Shown here: in pieces, positions 38,634 to 46,943 of the stretch
Numbering within the stretch: position 1 is the first letter of the stretch
Layout: each line of letters opens with the position of its first letter
Assembly (NCBI RefSeq): GCF_900105345.1
Contig: NZ_FNSN01000003.1
Coordinates: 1,550,001-1,614,000, forward strand
Length of the DNA stretch: 64,000 bases
Direction: 5' to 3'
Source of the DNA: Arthrobacter woluwensis
GTDB taxonomy: Bacteria > Actinomycetota > Actinomycetes > Actinomycetales > Micrococcaceae
The notes under the pieces: model-generated
Database searches by the model: none
Told to the model about the DNA's origin: nothing
What the model saw: the letters and a program-made list of their open reading frames with translations, nothing else
Program-made: the position numbers and the translations under genes

Positions 38634-38984
38634 ATGAATCCCACAGCCACGGCAGAGGTGCGGCTTGCCGCCCTGACGGACCCGGAGGTCCGTGAGGAGC
38701 AGGGCCTGGAGGAACGGACGCTCACGGACACTCCGTGGAATCTGGTGGTCTGGAACGACCCCGTGAACCTCATGAGCTATGTCAGCTACGTGTTCCGGAG
38801 CTATTTCGGCTACTCCCAGAAGAAGGCCGACCGGCTCATGATGGAGGTGCACCGCAAGGGCCGTTCGGTCGTGGCCCACGGTGGCCGGGAGCGCATGGAA
38901 CAGCACGTGGTGGCGATGCACGGGTACGGCCTCTGGGCCACCGTGGAACGCGCCGGCGCCGGTGGAAAGGGACAGCATGGCTAA
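38634..38984 (+). CDS. clpS: ATP-dependent Clp protease adaptor ClpS
   Basis: ClpS delivers N-degron proteins to the Clp protease. The 116-residue product has the family core NLVVWNDPVNLMSYVSYVF and MEVHRKGRSVV (metal and N-end binding region). It overlaps the next gene by eight bases and opens an operon with DUF2017, murI, an MBL protein, rph and rdgB. Confidence 0.94.
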   Translation: MNPTATAEVRLAALTDPEVREEQGLEERTLTDTPWNLVVWNDPVNLMSYVSYVFRSYFGYSQKKADRLMMEVHRKGRSVVAHGGRERMEQHVVAMHGYGLWATVERAGAGGKGQHG

Positions 38985-39578
38985 GACATTCGTGCCGGGC
39001 AGCCGGGGGATCACCGGTTACCTCGAGGAAGAGGAACGGGAACTCCTGCGGAAGCTGTTCTCCGACGTCATCAGCATGCTCGAACCCGAGGCTCTGGACT
39101 CGGAGGATCCGCTGGTGGCGCTGGTCGGCTTCGACCCCCACATCGCCCCTCCTGAGGACGCCGCGCTGCGCCGCCTTCTCCCGGATGGCGTGAAGGACGA
39201 CGACGAGGCCGCCCTCGAGTTCCGCCGCTTCACCGAGCGCTCGCTGCGGGAGAGCAAGATCGGCACGCTGCGTGCGGCCTCCTTGGCGCTGGAGAGCAAC
39301 GAGCTTCATCTGGACGAGAACCAGGCCCGGAACTTCGCCATGGCCCTGAACGATGTGCGCCTCGTGATCAGCGAACGTCTTAACATCCGCACCCAGGACG
39401 ACGCCGAAGCCGTGTACGCCATGCAGGAGTGGTCGGACGCCGACGACCTCGAGACCTATCTCTCCGTGGTCTACAACTTCGTGAGCTGGCTCCAGGAATC
39501 CCTGGTCCAGGCCCTCAGCTACAGCCTGGAGGACGCGCCGTCCCGGGCCGGGGAGACGGGCGAGGGGGAGAGCCGCGC

Positions 39579-39582
<4 letters not shown>
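38977..39582 (+). CDS. DUF2017 family protein
   Basis: The 201-residue product has an Asp/Glu-rich helical sequence ([19 protein letters not shown]) and [20 protein letters not shown]2017 genes follow clpS in many actinobacteria; the function is unknown. ATG 38977 overlaps clpS by eight bases. The stop overlaps the murI start by four bases (ATGA). Confidence 0.82.
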
Positions 39583-40573
<991 letters not shown>

Positions 40574-40577
<4 letters not shown>

Positions 40578-41371
40578 AGCTGACCATCGTGGGCTGCACG
40601 GGGAGCTTCCCCGGGCCCGGTTCGCCGGCGTCGTGCTATCTCCTGACCGCGGACAGCGGCGGCCGCCGCTGGAAGATCATCCTGGATCTCGGCAGCGGCG
40701 CTCTCGGCTCGCTTCAGCGGTACACGGATCTCGAGGACATCGACGCGATCTTCCTGAGCCATCTGCACCCGGACCACTGCATGGATCTGTGCGGCCTCCA
40801 CGTCGCCGTGCACTGGAAGCCCGGTGGCTGGGACCGCGGCCGGATCCCGGTCTGGGGACCCGAAGCGACGGCGGACCGCCTCGCCACCGCTTACGGCCTG
40901 GAACTGGACCCGGGCATGCACGAGGACTTCGACTTCGGTTCCTGGACCGTGGAGAAGCCGGTCCGGGTGGGTCCGTTCACCGTCACGCCCTACGCCGTGA
41001 ACCACCCGATCGAGGAGGCGTACGCCCTCCGCGTCGAGTGCCGTCAGGAGCTGGAGGACGGGACCGTCAAAGAGACCGTGCTCAGCTACTCGGGTGACAC
41101 GGACAGCTGCCCCGCGCTGGTGGAGGCAGCCCGCGACGCCGATCTGTTCCTCTGCGAGGCCGCCTTCCAGGAGGGCCGCGACGACGCGATCAAGGACGTG
41201 CATCTGACCGGCAAGAGGGCCGGCGAGGCTGCCGTGGAGGCCGAGGCCAAGCGGCTCCTCCTGACCCACATCCCGGTCTGGACGGATCCGAACACCGTCC
41301 TCTCGGAGGCCAAGGAGGTCTTCGGCGGTGGCGTCTCGGTGGCCGTGGCGGGCGTGCATTACGAGCTCTGA
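40574..41371 (+). CDS. MBL-fold metallo-hydrolase
   Basis: The 265-residue product has the metal motif HLHPDH at residues 63-68, [16 protein letters not shown] and [10 protein letters not shown], the pattern of RNase Z/cyclic-phosphodiesterase-like beta-lactamase-fold proteins. In actinobacteria this gene lies between murI and rph. A role in RNA processing is plausible from the neighbours but not proven. The start overlaps the murI stop. Confidence 0.83.
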
Positions 41372-41381
41372 CCGCCCGCGA

Positions 41382-41387
41382 TAGGCT
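41382..41387 (+). promoter_or_regulatory. -10 box TAGGCT before rph (leaderless type)
   Basis: TAGGCT, seven bases, then ATG 41395. It may give rph-rdgB an internal promoter. Confidence 0.4.
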
Positions 41388-41394
41388 TGGGGTC

Positions 41395-42180
41395 ATGACC
41401 CCCAACCTTTCGAACGAGTCATCCCTGCCCGGCACCGTGGTGCGCGCCGACGGGCGCAGCCCCGAGCAGCTGCGGCCCATCAGCATCACCCGCGGCTGGT
41501 CCAACCAGGCCGAAGGGTCCGCGCTGATCGAGTTCGGCAACACCCGGGTGCTGTGCACCGCATCCCTCACCGAAGGGGTGCCGCGCTGGCTCAAGGGGGA
41601 GGGCCGCGGCTGGGTCACCGCCGAATACGCCATGCTGCCCCGTGCCACGAACACCCGCTCCGACCGCGAGTCCGTGAAGGGCAAGATCGGCGGCCGCACG
41701 CACGAGATCTCCCGGCTCATCGGCCGTTCGCTGCGCTCCATCATCGACACCAAGGCGCTGGGCGAGAACACCATCGTCCTGGACTGCGACGTGCTCCAGG
41801 CCGACGGCGGCACCCGCACCGCCGCGATCACGGGTGCCTTCGTGGCGCTCGCCGAGTCCATCCGCTTCGCGCGGGAGAACAAGCTCATCGCCCCGAAGGC
41901 CAAGCCGCTGACCGACACGATCGCCGCGGTCTCCGTGGGCATCATCGACGGCGTGCCGATGCTGGACCTGCCGTATGTGGAGGATGTCCGCGCCGAGACC
42001 GACATGAACGTGGTCGTCACCGGCGGCGGCAAGTTCGTGGAGGTCCAGGGCACGGCCGAGGGCGCGCCGTTCGACCGTGACGAGCTGAACCGTCTCCTGG
42101 ATCTGGCTCTGCTCGGCACGAGCCAGCTGGCCGCGATCCAGCGGGAGACGCTCGGCGAAACCCTGGACGGCATCCTGTGA
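41395..42180 (+). CDS. rph: ribonuclease PH
   Basis: RNase PH trims the 3' ends of tRNA precursors phosphorolytically. The 261-residue product shows the family pattern: [52 protein letters not shown] and [20 protein letters not shown] short unstructured N-terminus precedes the domain. The next gene's GTG overlaps its stop. Confidence 0.95.
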   Translation: MTPNLSNESSLPGTVVRADGRSPEQLRPISITRGWSNQAEGSALIEFGNTRVLCTASLTEGVPRWLKGEGRGWVTAEYAMLPRATNTRSDRESVKGKIGGRTHEISRLIGRSLRSIIDTKALGENTIVLDCDVLQADGGTRTAAITGAFVALAESIRFARENKLIAPKAKPLTDTIAAVSVGIIDGVPMLDLPYVEDVRAETDMNVVVTGGGKFVEVQGTAEGAPFDRDELNRLLDLALLGTSQLAAIQRETLGETLDGIL

Positions 42181-42830
42181 CGGCCCCCGAATACACCGTT
42201 CCCGAGGGCGCCCGCCTGGTGCTCGCGACCCGGAACGCCGGCAAGCTGAACGAACTCCGTGACCTCCTGCGCGGGCAGGTACCAGGCCTGGACGTGGACA
42301 CCCAGGTGATCGACGCCGCGACGGCGGGCGTGCCCGATGTGGTGGAGGACGGCACGAGCTTCGCGGAGAACTCCCTGCTCAAGTCGCGCGCCGTGGCGGC
42401 GGCCACCGGGCTGCCGTCCATCGCGGACGACTCCGGTCTGAGCGTGGACATCATGGGCGGCGCCCCGGGGATCTTCTCGGCGCGCTGGGCCGGCCGTCAT
42501 GGCGATGACCAGGCGAACCTCGATCTTCTGCTGGCCCAGCTCGGGGACATCGCCGAGCCGCACCGCGGCGCCGCGTTCGTCTGCGCCGCCGCCCTCACGG
42601 TGCCGGGGACGGACGAGGAGGCGTACGACGTCGTCGAGTACGGCACGCTCAACGGCACCCTGCTCCGCGAGCCGCGGGGTGAGGGAGGTTTCGGTTACGA
42701 CCCCGTCCTGCAGCCGGAGGGGGAGACCCGGAGCTGCGCCGAGCTGAGCCGCGAGGAGAAGAACGCGATCAGCCATCGCGGCAAGGCGTTCCGTGCTCTG
42801 CTGCCGGCGATCGTGAAGGCGCTGTCCTAG
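42177..42830 (+). CDS. rdgB: RdgB/HAM1 family non-canonical purine NTP pyrophosphatase
   Basis: RdgB hydrolyses ITP, dITP and XTP so that they are not built into nucleic acid. The 217-residue product has [34 protein letters not shown] and [12 protein letters not shown], which are diagnostic. It is coupled to rph by a four-base overlap (GTGA). It would read into a palindrome that has been split by an insertion sequence 21 bases after its stop. Confidence 0.93.
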   Translation: MTAPEYTVPEGARLVLATRNAGKLNELRDLLRGQVPGLDVDTQVIDAATAGVPDVVEDGTSFAENSLLKSRAVAAATGLPSIADDSGLSVDIMGGAPGIFSARWAGRHGDDQANLDLLLAQLGDIAEPHRGAAFVCAAALTVPGTDEEAYDVVEYGTLNGTLLREPRGEGGFGYDPVLQPEGETRSCAELSREEKNAISHRGKAFRALLPAIVKALS

Positions 42831-42850
42831 CCGCTGATCCGCCCGCGGAC

Positions 42851-42868
42851 CACGTGAGCCCCCACCGG
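42851..42868. terminator. left half of an IS-split palindromic terminator
   Basis: CACGTGAGCCCCCACCGG is the exact inverted partner of 45644-45661. Without the IS and one ATT copy, the two halves join into an 18-bp stem with loop ATT between convergent rdgB and dedA. Confidence 0.8.
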
Positions 42869-42871
42869 ATT
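42869..42871. repeat. 3-bp target duplication ATT, left copy
   Basis: ATT directly precedes the left IS end; the same ATT follows the right end at 45641-45643. A 3-bp duplication is usual for IS150-type elements. Confidence 0.75.
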
Positions 42872-42897
42872 TGAACTGCTCCCCGGAAGGTGGACTG
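42872..42897 (+). repeat. left inverted repeat of the IS
   Basis: TGAACTGCTCCCCGGAAG followed by GTGGACTG. It differs from the right end at two positions. Confidence 0.8.
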
Positions 42898-42927
42898 TAA
42901 ATTCAGTTCGACTTCCGGGGAGTTTTT
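42879..42927 (+). terminator. terminator hairpin inside the left end of the IS
   Basis: CTCCCCGGAAG (42879-42889) pairs with CTTCCGGGGAG (42912-42922), followed by TTTTT, just before the OrfA start. It would stop transcription entering from outside and reaching the transposase. Confidence 0.6.
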
Positions 42928-42930
42928 CGT

Positions 42931-43413
42931 ATGGACCCACGTAGTTTGTTGACCGAGGCGCAGCGCGAGGCCTTGGTAGCTCTGTACGAGCAGGGCAACG
43001 GTTACAAGGCAGCGGCCGCCATCTCAGGGGTGGGGGTGCATTCGGCGAAGCGGCTCCATCATCGGTGGCGCTTGCATGGTAGAAGTGCTCTGGTGAGACG
43101 TGAGTTCCAGCAGCGGTACACGTTCGAGGTCAAGCTTGAGGCGGTCCAGCGTTTCGAGCGCCAGGAAGCCACACTGTCTGAGCTGGCGGATGAGTACGGG
43201 ATGTCGTCGTCGGTGCTCTTGAAGACCTGGGTGAGGATCCACCGGCGCGAGGGTGAAGAGGGGCTGCGCTCCAAACGGAAGGGCCGTCCGCCAGGTGCCG
43301 TGGGTAAGCAGCTGACTGAGGTTCAGAAGCTCGAGAAGGAGAACGAGCGGCTCCGCGCCGAGGTTGCGTACCGGAAAAAAGTGCGGGCCTTGAGGGCCCA
43401 AGGACTGCAGTGA
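42931..43413 (+). CDS. IS150-type transposase OrfA
   Basis: The 160-residue product has two helix-turn-helix units (one around EQGNGYKAAAAISGVGVHSAK, another around SELADEYGMSSSVLLKTW) and a C-terminal leucine-zipper-like coiled coil (EVQKLEKENERLRAEVAYRKK). These bind the IS ends. Its stop overlaps the OrfB GTG. An A6G run at 43375-43381 sits near the end, where a -1 slip would join OrfA to the OrfB frame, which is open upstream. Confidence 0.88.
   Translation: MDPRSLLTEAQREALVALYEQGNGYKAAAAISGVGVHSAKRLHHRWRLHGRSALVRREFQQRYTFEVKLEAVQRFERQEATLSELADEYGMSSSVLLKTWVRIHRREGEEGLRSKRKGRPPGAVGKQLTEVQKLEKENERLRAEVAYRKKVRALRAQGLQ
43375..43381 (+). promoter_or_regulatory. A6G candidate frameshift site joining OrfA and OrfB
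   Basis: AAAAAAG near the OrfA 3' end. A -1 slip enters the OrfB frame, which has no stop between here and its GTG. Read in the OrfA frame the run is AAA AAA G, not the textbook A AAA AAG phase, so P-site slippage would be needed. Confidence 0.4.
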
Positions 43414-44348
43414 AGGCTCTCGCAGTGTCCTCCCTCAAGGCCGAACATCCACTCCCGGCGCTGCTGGAAGCCGCTGGGCTGGCCCGATCCACCTACTTCT
43501 ACCACCAGGCCCGCATGAGCCGTCCCGACCCTCAGGCGCAGCTCAAGGACGCCGCCAGGGAGGCCTTCGCTCAAGCAAGGGGCCGCTACGGTCATCGCCG
43601 CATCCACACGATGCTGGCCCGGCAGGGCTGGGTGGTGGCGAAGAAGACCGTGCTAGCGTTGATGAGGAAGCTTCGGCTGGTCTGCAAGGTGCGGCGTCGG
43701 CGGCTCTACAACTCGTACAAGGGCAGGATGGGCAAGGTCGCTCCCAACGTGCTCAAGCGGGACTTCAACGCCAGTGCCCCGGGCCAGAAGCTCGTGACCG
43801 ACGTGACCGAGTTCCACCTCCCTGACGGCAGGCTCTACCTCTCCCCGGTCATCGACCTGTTCGACCGCCCCGTGGTCGCATTCACCATGGGCCCATCACC
43901 AACCCTGGACCTAGCCAACGGCTCTCTCCGCGCGGCACTCAAGACTCTCCCGCGCGACCAGAGCCCAATCGTCCATTCCGACCAGGGCACGAACTACCAG
44001 CACCGGTCATGGGGCAAACTCCTGGTCAAGGCCGGCGCAACCCAATCGATGTCCAGGAAGGGCAACTGCCTCGACAATGCGGTGGCAGAGAACTTCTTCG
44101 GTCCCCTCAAGTCCGAGATGTTCCACGGCGAGAAGTTCACCATCCGAGACGAGCTCGCCGGCGAGATCCGCGAGTATATCAACTGGTACAACCACGAACG
44201 CATCTCGACAACACTGAAGGGCCTGAGTCCGGCGCAATACCGGGCCCAGGCCCTTCAAGGAAGTTGTGAGGGTTTCCTCTGTGACGGGTTCGCCTCGTTC
44301 GTCATCACTGCCGGCAAATTGCCTGGGTCTTGGTGGCGCGTTGTCTAG
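43410..44348 (+). CDS. IS150-type transposase OrfB (rve integrase core)
   Basis: The 312-residue product has the DDE triad D131 (TDVTEF), D191 (HSDQG) and E227 (DNAVAENFF), with the DD(35)E spacing that defines the IS3 family, and YHQARMSRPD/GRYGHRRIH at the N-terminus. Residues after about 282 (following SPAQYRAQAL, where the family usually ends) form a 30-residue tail that reads into the passenger region. This suggests the original right end was replaced. The stop overlaps the convergent efflux gene by four bases. Confidence 0.88.
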   Translation: MKALAVSSLKAEHPLPALLEAAGLARSTYFYHQARMSRPDPQAQLKDAAREAFAQARGRYGHRRIHTMLARQGWVVAKKTVLALMRKLRLVCKVRRRRLYNSYKGRMGKVAPNVLKRDFNASAPGQKLVTDVTEFHLPDGRLYLSPVIDLFDRPVVAFTMGPSPTLDLANGSLRAALKTLPRDQSPIVHSDQGTNYQHRSWGKLLVKAGATQSMSRKGNCLDNAVAENFFGPLKSEMFHGEKFTIRDELAGEIREYINWYNHERISTTLKGLSPAQYRAQALQGSCEGFLCDGFASFVITAGKLPGSWWRVV

Positions 44349-45139
44349 CTACGGGGCTTCTGGGTGAGTGAGAGCGTGGTGCGGGACGGCTCACCCGTCG
44401 ATTCCGGAGTGCAGCAGGAACACCCGTGATCCGGCATCGTCTGCACATTGGCGGAAACATCAGGTTCCTTGACAGGGGCACAGCAGTCATCGACCTCGCC
44501 GCCGGCCTGCGCGCCGGGAACGGTGCAGCAGACATCCCCTTTCCAGGCGTTCAGGCCTTCCTTGACTGCGATAGCGGCGATGATCAGCGCCGCCCCGGCG
44601 TCGGCCCACCACCAGCCGAACAAGCTGTTCAGCAACAGCCCCACCAGCAGGACCGCGGAAAGGTAGGTGCACAGCAGGGTTTGGTGAGAATCAGCGACCG
44701 CGGTCCGGGACCCGAGTTCCCGGCCAGCACGGCGCTGCAGCCAGGACAGGACTGGCATGATGGCCAGACTCAACGCCGCGATCACGATCCCGACGGAAGA
44801 ATGCTGAGCTTCCCCACCCCCAAGGAGCGAACGGATCGAATCAACCGTCACGAACAATGCCAGGGCGAAGAATGACAGGGCGATCAGGCGTAGCGTCAGG
44901 TGCTCTCGCCGTTCGGGGTCCTTGGCTGAGAACTGCCAGGAGAGCGCTACGGCGGAGCTGACCTCGATCACCGAGTCCAGGCCAAAGCCGATCAGCGCCG
45001 ACGAATCAGCCACACCCCCGGCCCAAAGCGCCACGACCGCTTCAATGACGTTGTAGGTGATGGTGGCCGCAGCGAACCAGCGGATCCTGCGCATCAACAC
45101 CAACCGGCGATCCGGGGCGGGCGAGACCAGGGCGCTCAT
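44345..45139 (-). CDS. cation diffusion facilitator-like metal efflux protein, Cys-rich tail (IS passenger)
   Basis: The 264-residue product has six hydrophobic segments and the pattern ADSSALIGFGLDSVIEV and WWADAGAALIIAA of CDF-type cation transporters. The tail holds seven cysteines in CC, CC and CSCC groups, a likely metal-binding site. ATG 45139 (MSALVSPAPDRR) overlaps the repressor stop by four bases; a reading to 45298 is not supported. The likely role is export of a thiophilic metal (Cd, Pb or Zn), inferred from the partner repressor. Confidence 0.8.
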   Translation of the reverse strand: MSALVSPAPDRRLVLMRRIRWFAAATITYNVIEAVVALWAGGVADSSALIGFGLDSVIEVSSAVALSWQFSAKDPERREHLTLRLIALSFFALALFVTVDSIRSLLGGGEAQHSSVGIVIAALSLAIMPVLSWLQRRAGRELGSRTAVADSHQTLLCTYLSAVLLVGLLLNSLFGWWWADAGAALIIAAIAVKEGLNAWKGDVCCTVPGAQAGGEVDDCCAPVKEPDVSANVQTMPDHGCSCCTPESTGEPSRTTLSLTQKPRS

Positions 45140-45462
45140 GCGACACACGTCCCGTCGGGCGCGCAGCACTCCGGATCCACGGCCAGGACCACGCCGAGCA
45201 AATCCCGCAGCGCATGCCCCAAACGTTGATCCGCGAGCTCGTACCGACTCCGGCGACCGTCCGGGACGGAGACGACCAGACCGCAGCCCCGCAGGCACGC
45301 CAAGTGATTCGACATGCTCTGCCGCGTCACACCGAGCATCTCGGCCAGATCCGAAGGGTAAGCCGGCGCCTCCGCCAGGGCCAGCAGAATCCGTGCTCTC
45401 GTAGCATCCGAAACGGCGTATCCAAATCGCGCCAGGACCGGGGCGTGCGTCAGAGTCTCCAC
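45136..45462 (-). CDS. ArsR family metal-sensing repressor, CmtR-like (IS passenger)
   Basis: The 108-residue winged-helix protein has SDLAEMLGVTRQSMSNHLAC as DNA-binding helix region. C56 and C60 (LACLRGCGLVV) match the CxxxC of mycobacterial CmtR, and a C-terminal ECCAPDGTC gives the third ligand, a cadmium/lead-sensing set. GTG 45462 is chosen because TATAGT lies six bases upstream; GTG 45477 in frame is also possible. It is coupled to the efflux gene by an ATGA overlap and probably represses both. Confidence 0.85.
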   Translation of the reverse strand: METLTHAPVLARFGYAVSDATRARILLALAEAPAYPSDLAEMLGVTRQSMSNHLACLRGCGLVVSVPDGRRSRYELADQRLGHALRDLLGVVLAVDPECCAPDGTCVA

Positions 45463-45468
45463 ACCCCG

Positions 45469-45474
45469 ACTATA
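45469..45474 (-). promoter_or_regulatory. -10 box TATAGT of the CmtR-efflux operon (leaderless type)
   Basis: TATAGT on the minus strand, six bases, then GTG 45462. CTGAATTCAG (45483-45492), a perfect palindrome just upstream, may be the repressor operator. Confidence 0.5.
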
Positions 45475-45482
45475 CACCAGAC

Positions 45483-45492
45483 GCTGAATTCA
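45483..45492. promoter_or_regulatory. candidate CmtR operator palindrome
   Basis: CTGAATTCAG, next to a second GAATTC, lies directly upstream of the -10 box of the repressor gene. ArsR-type repressors bind such dyads to shut off their own operon. This is an inference from position. Confidence 0.35.
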
Positions 45493-45614
45493 GAATTCGA
45501 TGAACGTCGGAAATCGCTCCAACGAAGGCCGTCGAAACCCACCGCCAACACCTTCGGAGAAGCACGTAGGGAGTCGGAAGGGCCCCATGATCACTCCGAG
45601 GCTTACTCTAAAAC

Positions 45615-45640
45615 CAGTCCAACTTCCGGGGACCAGTTCA
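45615..45640 (-). repeat. right inverted repeat of the IS
   Basis: On the minus strand it reads TGAACTGGTCCCCGGAAG then TTGGACTG, matching 24 of 26 bases of the left end. About 120 bases of non-coding DNA lie between it and the repressor promoter. Confidence 0.8.
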
Positions 45641-45643
45641 ATT
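45641..45643. repeat. 3-bp target duplication ATT, right copy
   Basis: ATT immediately after the right IS end, matching 42869-42871. Confidence 0.75.
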
Positions 45644-45661
45644 CCGGTGGGGGCTCACGTG
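45644..45661. terminator. right half of the IS-split palindromic terminator
   Basis: CCGGTGGGGGCTCACGTG is the exact inverse complement of 42851-42868 and lies 45 bases after the dedA stop on its strand. Confidence 0.8.
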
Positions 45662-45705
45662 CGCCCAGGGTGTGCCGGGGCCGGCGGCCGGACCGGCCGC
45701 GAGGA

Positions 45706-46416
45706 TCAGGCCTGGCCGGACTTCTTCCGGTCGAGGTAACCCTTGATGCCCTCGATGAGGATCGGCAGGACCGAGACGAGGACGATCACGATGAAGATGA
45801 GGTCGAGGTTCTTGGAAACCCACGGCACGCGGTCGCCGAGGATGTAGCCGAGCAGTGTGACGCCGCCGCCCCAGAGCACGCCACCGATCACGTTGAACAG
45901 GAAGAACTTTTTCCTGTCGTACTCCGCGACGCCCACGATGACGGGGACGAAGGTGCGGATGATGGGCACGAAGCGTGCCAGGATCAGGGCCTTGCCGCCG
46001 TGCTTCTCGAAGAAGATGTGGGCTTTTTCGACATTTTCGTGCTTGAACAGGCGCGATTCAGGGCGGTTGAAGAGCGCGGGTCCGGCCTTGCGGCCGATCA
46101 GGTAGCCGCACTGGTTGCCGATGATGGCCGAGATCACCACGAGGGTGATCAGCGCGACGATGTTGAACTTGATCGTTCCGGTGGCCACGAGCAGGCCGGC
46201 CGTGAACAGCAGGGAATCACCCGGCAGGAAGAACCCCACCAGCAGACCGGTCTCCGCGAAGACGATGCCACAGACCAGCAGGACCACCCAGGGAGCCAGG
46301 GCCGGATCGGCCAGGAAGATCTGTGGGTTCAGCCAGTCCGGCAGGAAGGAAGCGGTCGGTACGGGTACACGCGCCATGGCGTGCAGGGTATCGGCGGCAG
46401 AAGAGGCATCAATCAC
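45706..46416 (-). CDS. DedA family membrane protein
   Basis: The 236-residue product has the DedA/SNARE-associated core: FAETGLLVGFFLPGDSLLFTAG, GYLIGRKAGPALF, HGGKALILARFVPIIRTFVPVIVG and VIGGVLWGGGVTLLGY. DedA proteins are thought to flip lipid carriers or help keep membrane homeostasis. The start is GTG 46416, with TAGGCT six bases upstream. Confidence 0.88.
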   Translation of the reverse strand: MIDASSAADTLHAMARVPVPTASFLPDWLNPQIFLADPALAPWVVLLVCGIVFAETGLLVGFFLPGDSLLFTAGLLVATGTIKFNIVALITLVVISAIIGNQCGYLIGRKAGPALFNRPESRLFKHENVEKAHIFFEKHGGKALILARFVPIIRTFVPVIVGVAEYDRKKFFLFNVIGGVLWGGGVTLLGYILGDRVPWVSKNLDLIFIVIVLVSVLPILIEGIKGYLDRKKSGQA

Positions 46417-46422
46417 CGTCCC

Positions 46423-46428
46423 AGCCTA
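46423..46428 (-). promoter_or_regulatory. -10 box TAGGCT of dedA (leaderless type)
   Basis: TAGGCT on the minus strand, six bases, then GTG 46416. Confidence 0.45.
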
Positions 46429-46496
46429 CGGGTCTCCACTGGGGTTTCGCTGGACGTTCCCTCCATGGGCTTGCGGGCGGGGTTCCATGGTTCTAT

Positions 46497-46520
46497 GGTT
46501 AGTTACATGAGTAATGAACC
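46497..46520. promoter_or_regulatory. YtrA-type operator palindrome
   Basis: GGTT-AG-TTAC-ATGA-GTAA-TG-AACC is a dyad with every paired position matching, sitting over the likely -10 region (TATGGT at 46494) of the GntR/ABC operon. It ends 21 bases before the regulator start, an ideal autoregulatory site. Confidence 0.6.
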
Positions 46521-46541
46521 AGTGTGGTTGGGAGGTGCGCA

Positions 46542-46943
46542 GTGATCGACGACTCCGGCCCGATCTTTCTTCAGATCGCGGCTCTGATTGAGAACGACAT
46601 CGTCTCCGGGGCCCTCCCGGAGGAATCCCAGGTGCCTTCGACCAACGAGTTCGCCCAGTACTACCGCATCAATCCGGCCACGGCAGCCAAAGGAGTGAAC
46701 ACCTTGGTGGAAGAAGGAATCCTGTACAAGCGCCGCGGCATCGGCATGTTCGTCGCGGCCGGAGCGAGGGACAAGCTGCTCGGCCGGCGTCGCGAGCATT
46801 TCAAGTCACAGTTCGTCGAGCCGCTCTGCCTCGAAGCCGGGAAATTGGGCATCGCTCGCGCGGAGCTGCTGGCGATGCTGACCGCGGCGCTGGACGGCGA
46901 GGCGCCGGCCGGACACGACACGAGCACTCAGGGGAAGGCATGA
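46542..46943 (+). CDS. GntR family regulator, YtrA subfamily
   Basis: The 133-residue product has the GntR winged helix (PIFLQIAALIENDIVSGALP, PSTNEFAQYYRINPATAAKG) and a short C-terminal helical region rather than a full ligand domain, as in the YtrA group. Such regulators control the ABC transporter encoded next to them. The start is GTG 46542, with GGGAGG upstream. The stop overlaps the ABC ATPase start (ATGA). Confidence 0.88.
   Translation: MIDDSGPIFLQIAALIENDIVSGALPEESQVPSTNEFAQYYRINPATAAKGVNTLVEEGILYKRRGIGMFVAAGARDKLLGRRREHFKSQFVEPLCLEAGKLGIARAELLAMLTAALDGEAPAGHDTSTQGKA

Larger units (their letters stand above)
42872..45640 (+). mobile_element. IS3/IS150-type insertion sequence carrying a cation efflux gene and CmtR-like repressor
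   Basis: The 2769-bp element has 26-bp inverted ends (42872-42897 and 45615-45640, 24 of 26 match, tips TGAACTG...). It encodes OrfA and OrfB of the IS150 kind on the plus strand, then, in the opposite direction, a CDF efflux gene and an ArsR/CmtR repressor. Flanking ATT repeats mark the insertion. An IS3-family element is normally 1.2-1.6 kb with no cargo, so the passenger pair is unusual. The ends were assigned from the inverted repeats and target duplication, not from a database match. Confidence 0.8.

Noticed and set aside
42851-42897. A single 47-base terminal inverted repeat of the IS
   Set aside because: The 47 bases split into a 26-base IS end, a 3-base ATT target duplication and an 18-base half palindrome. 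Only this reading gives a direct target duplication.
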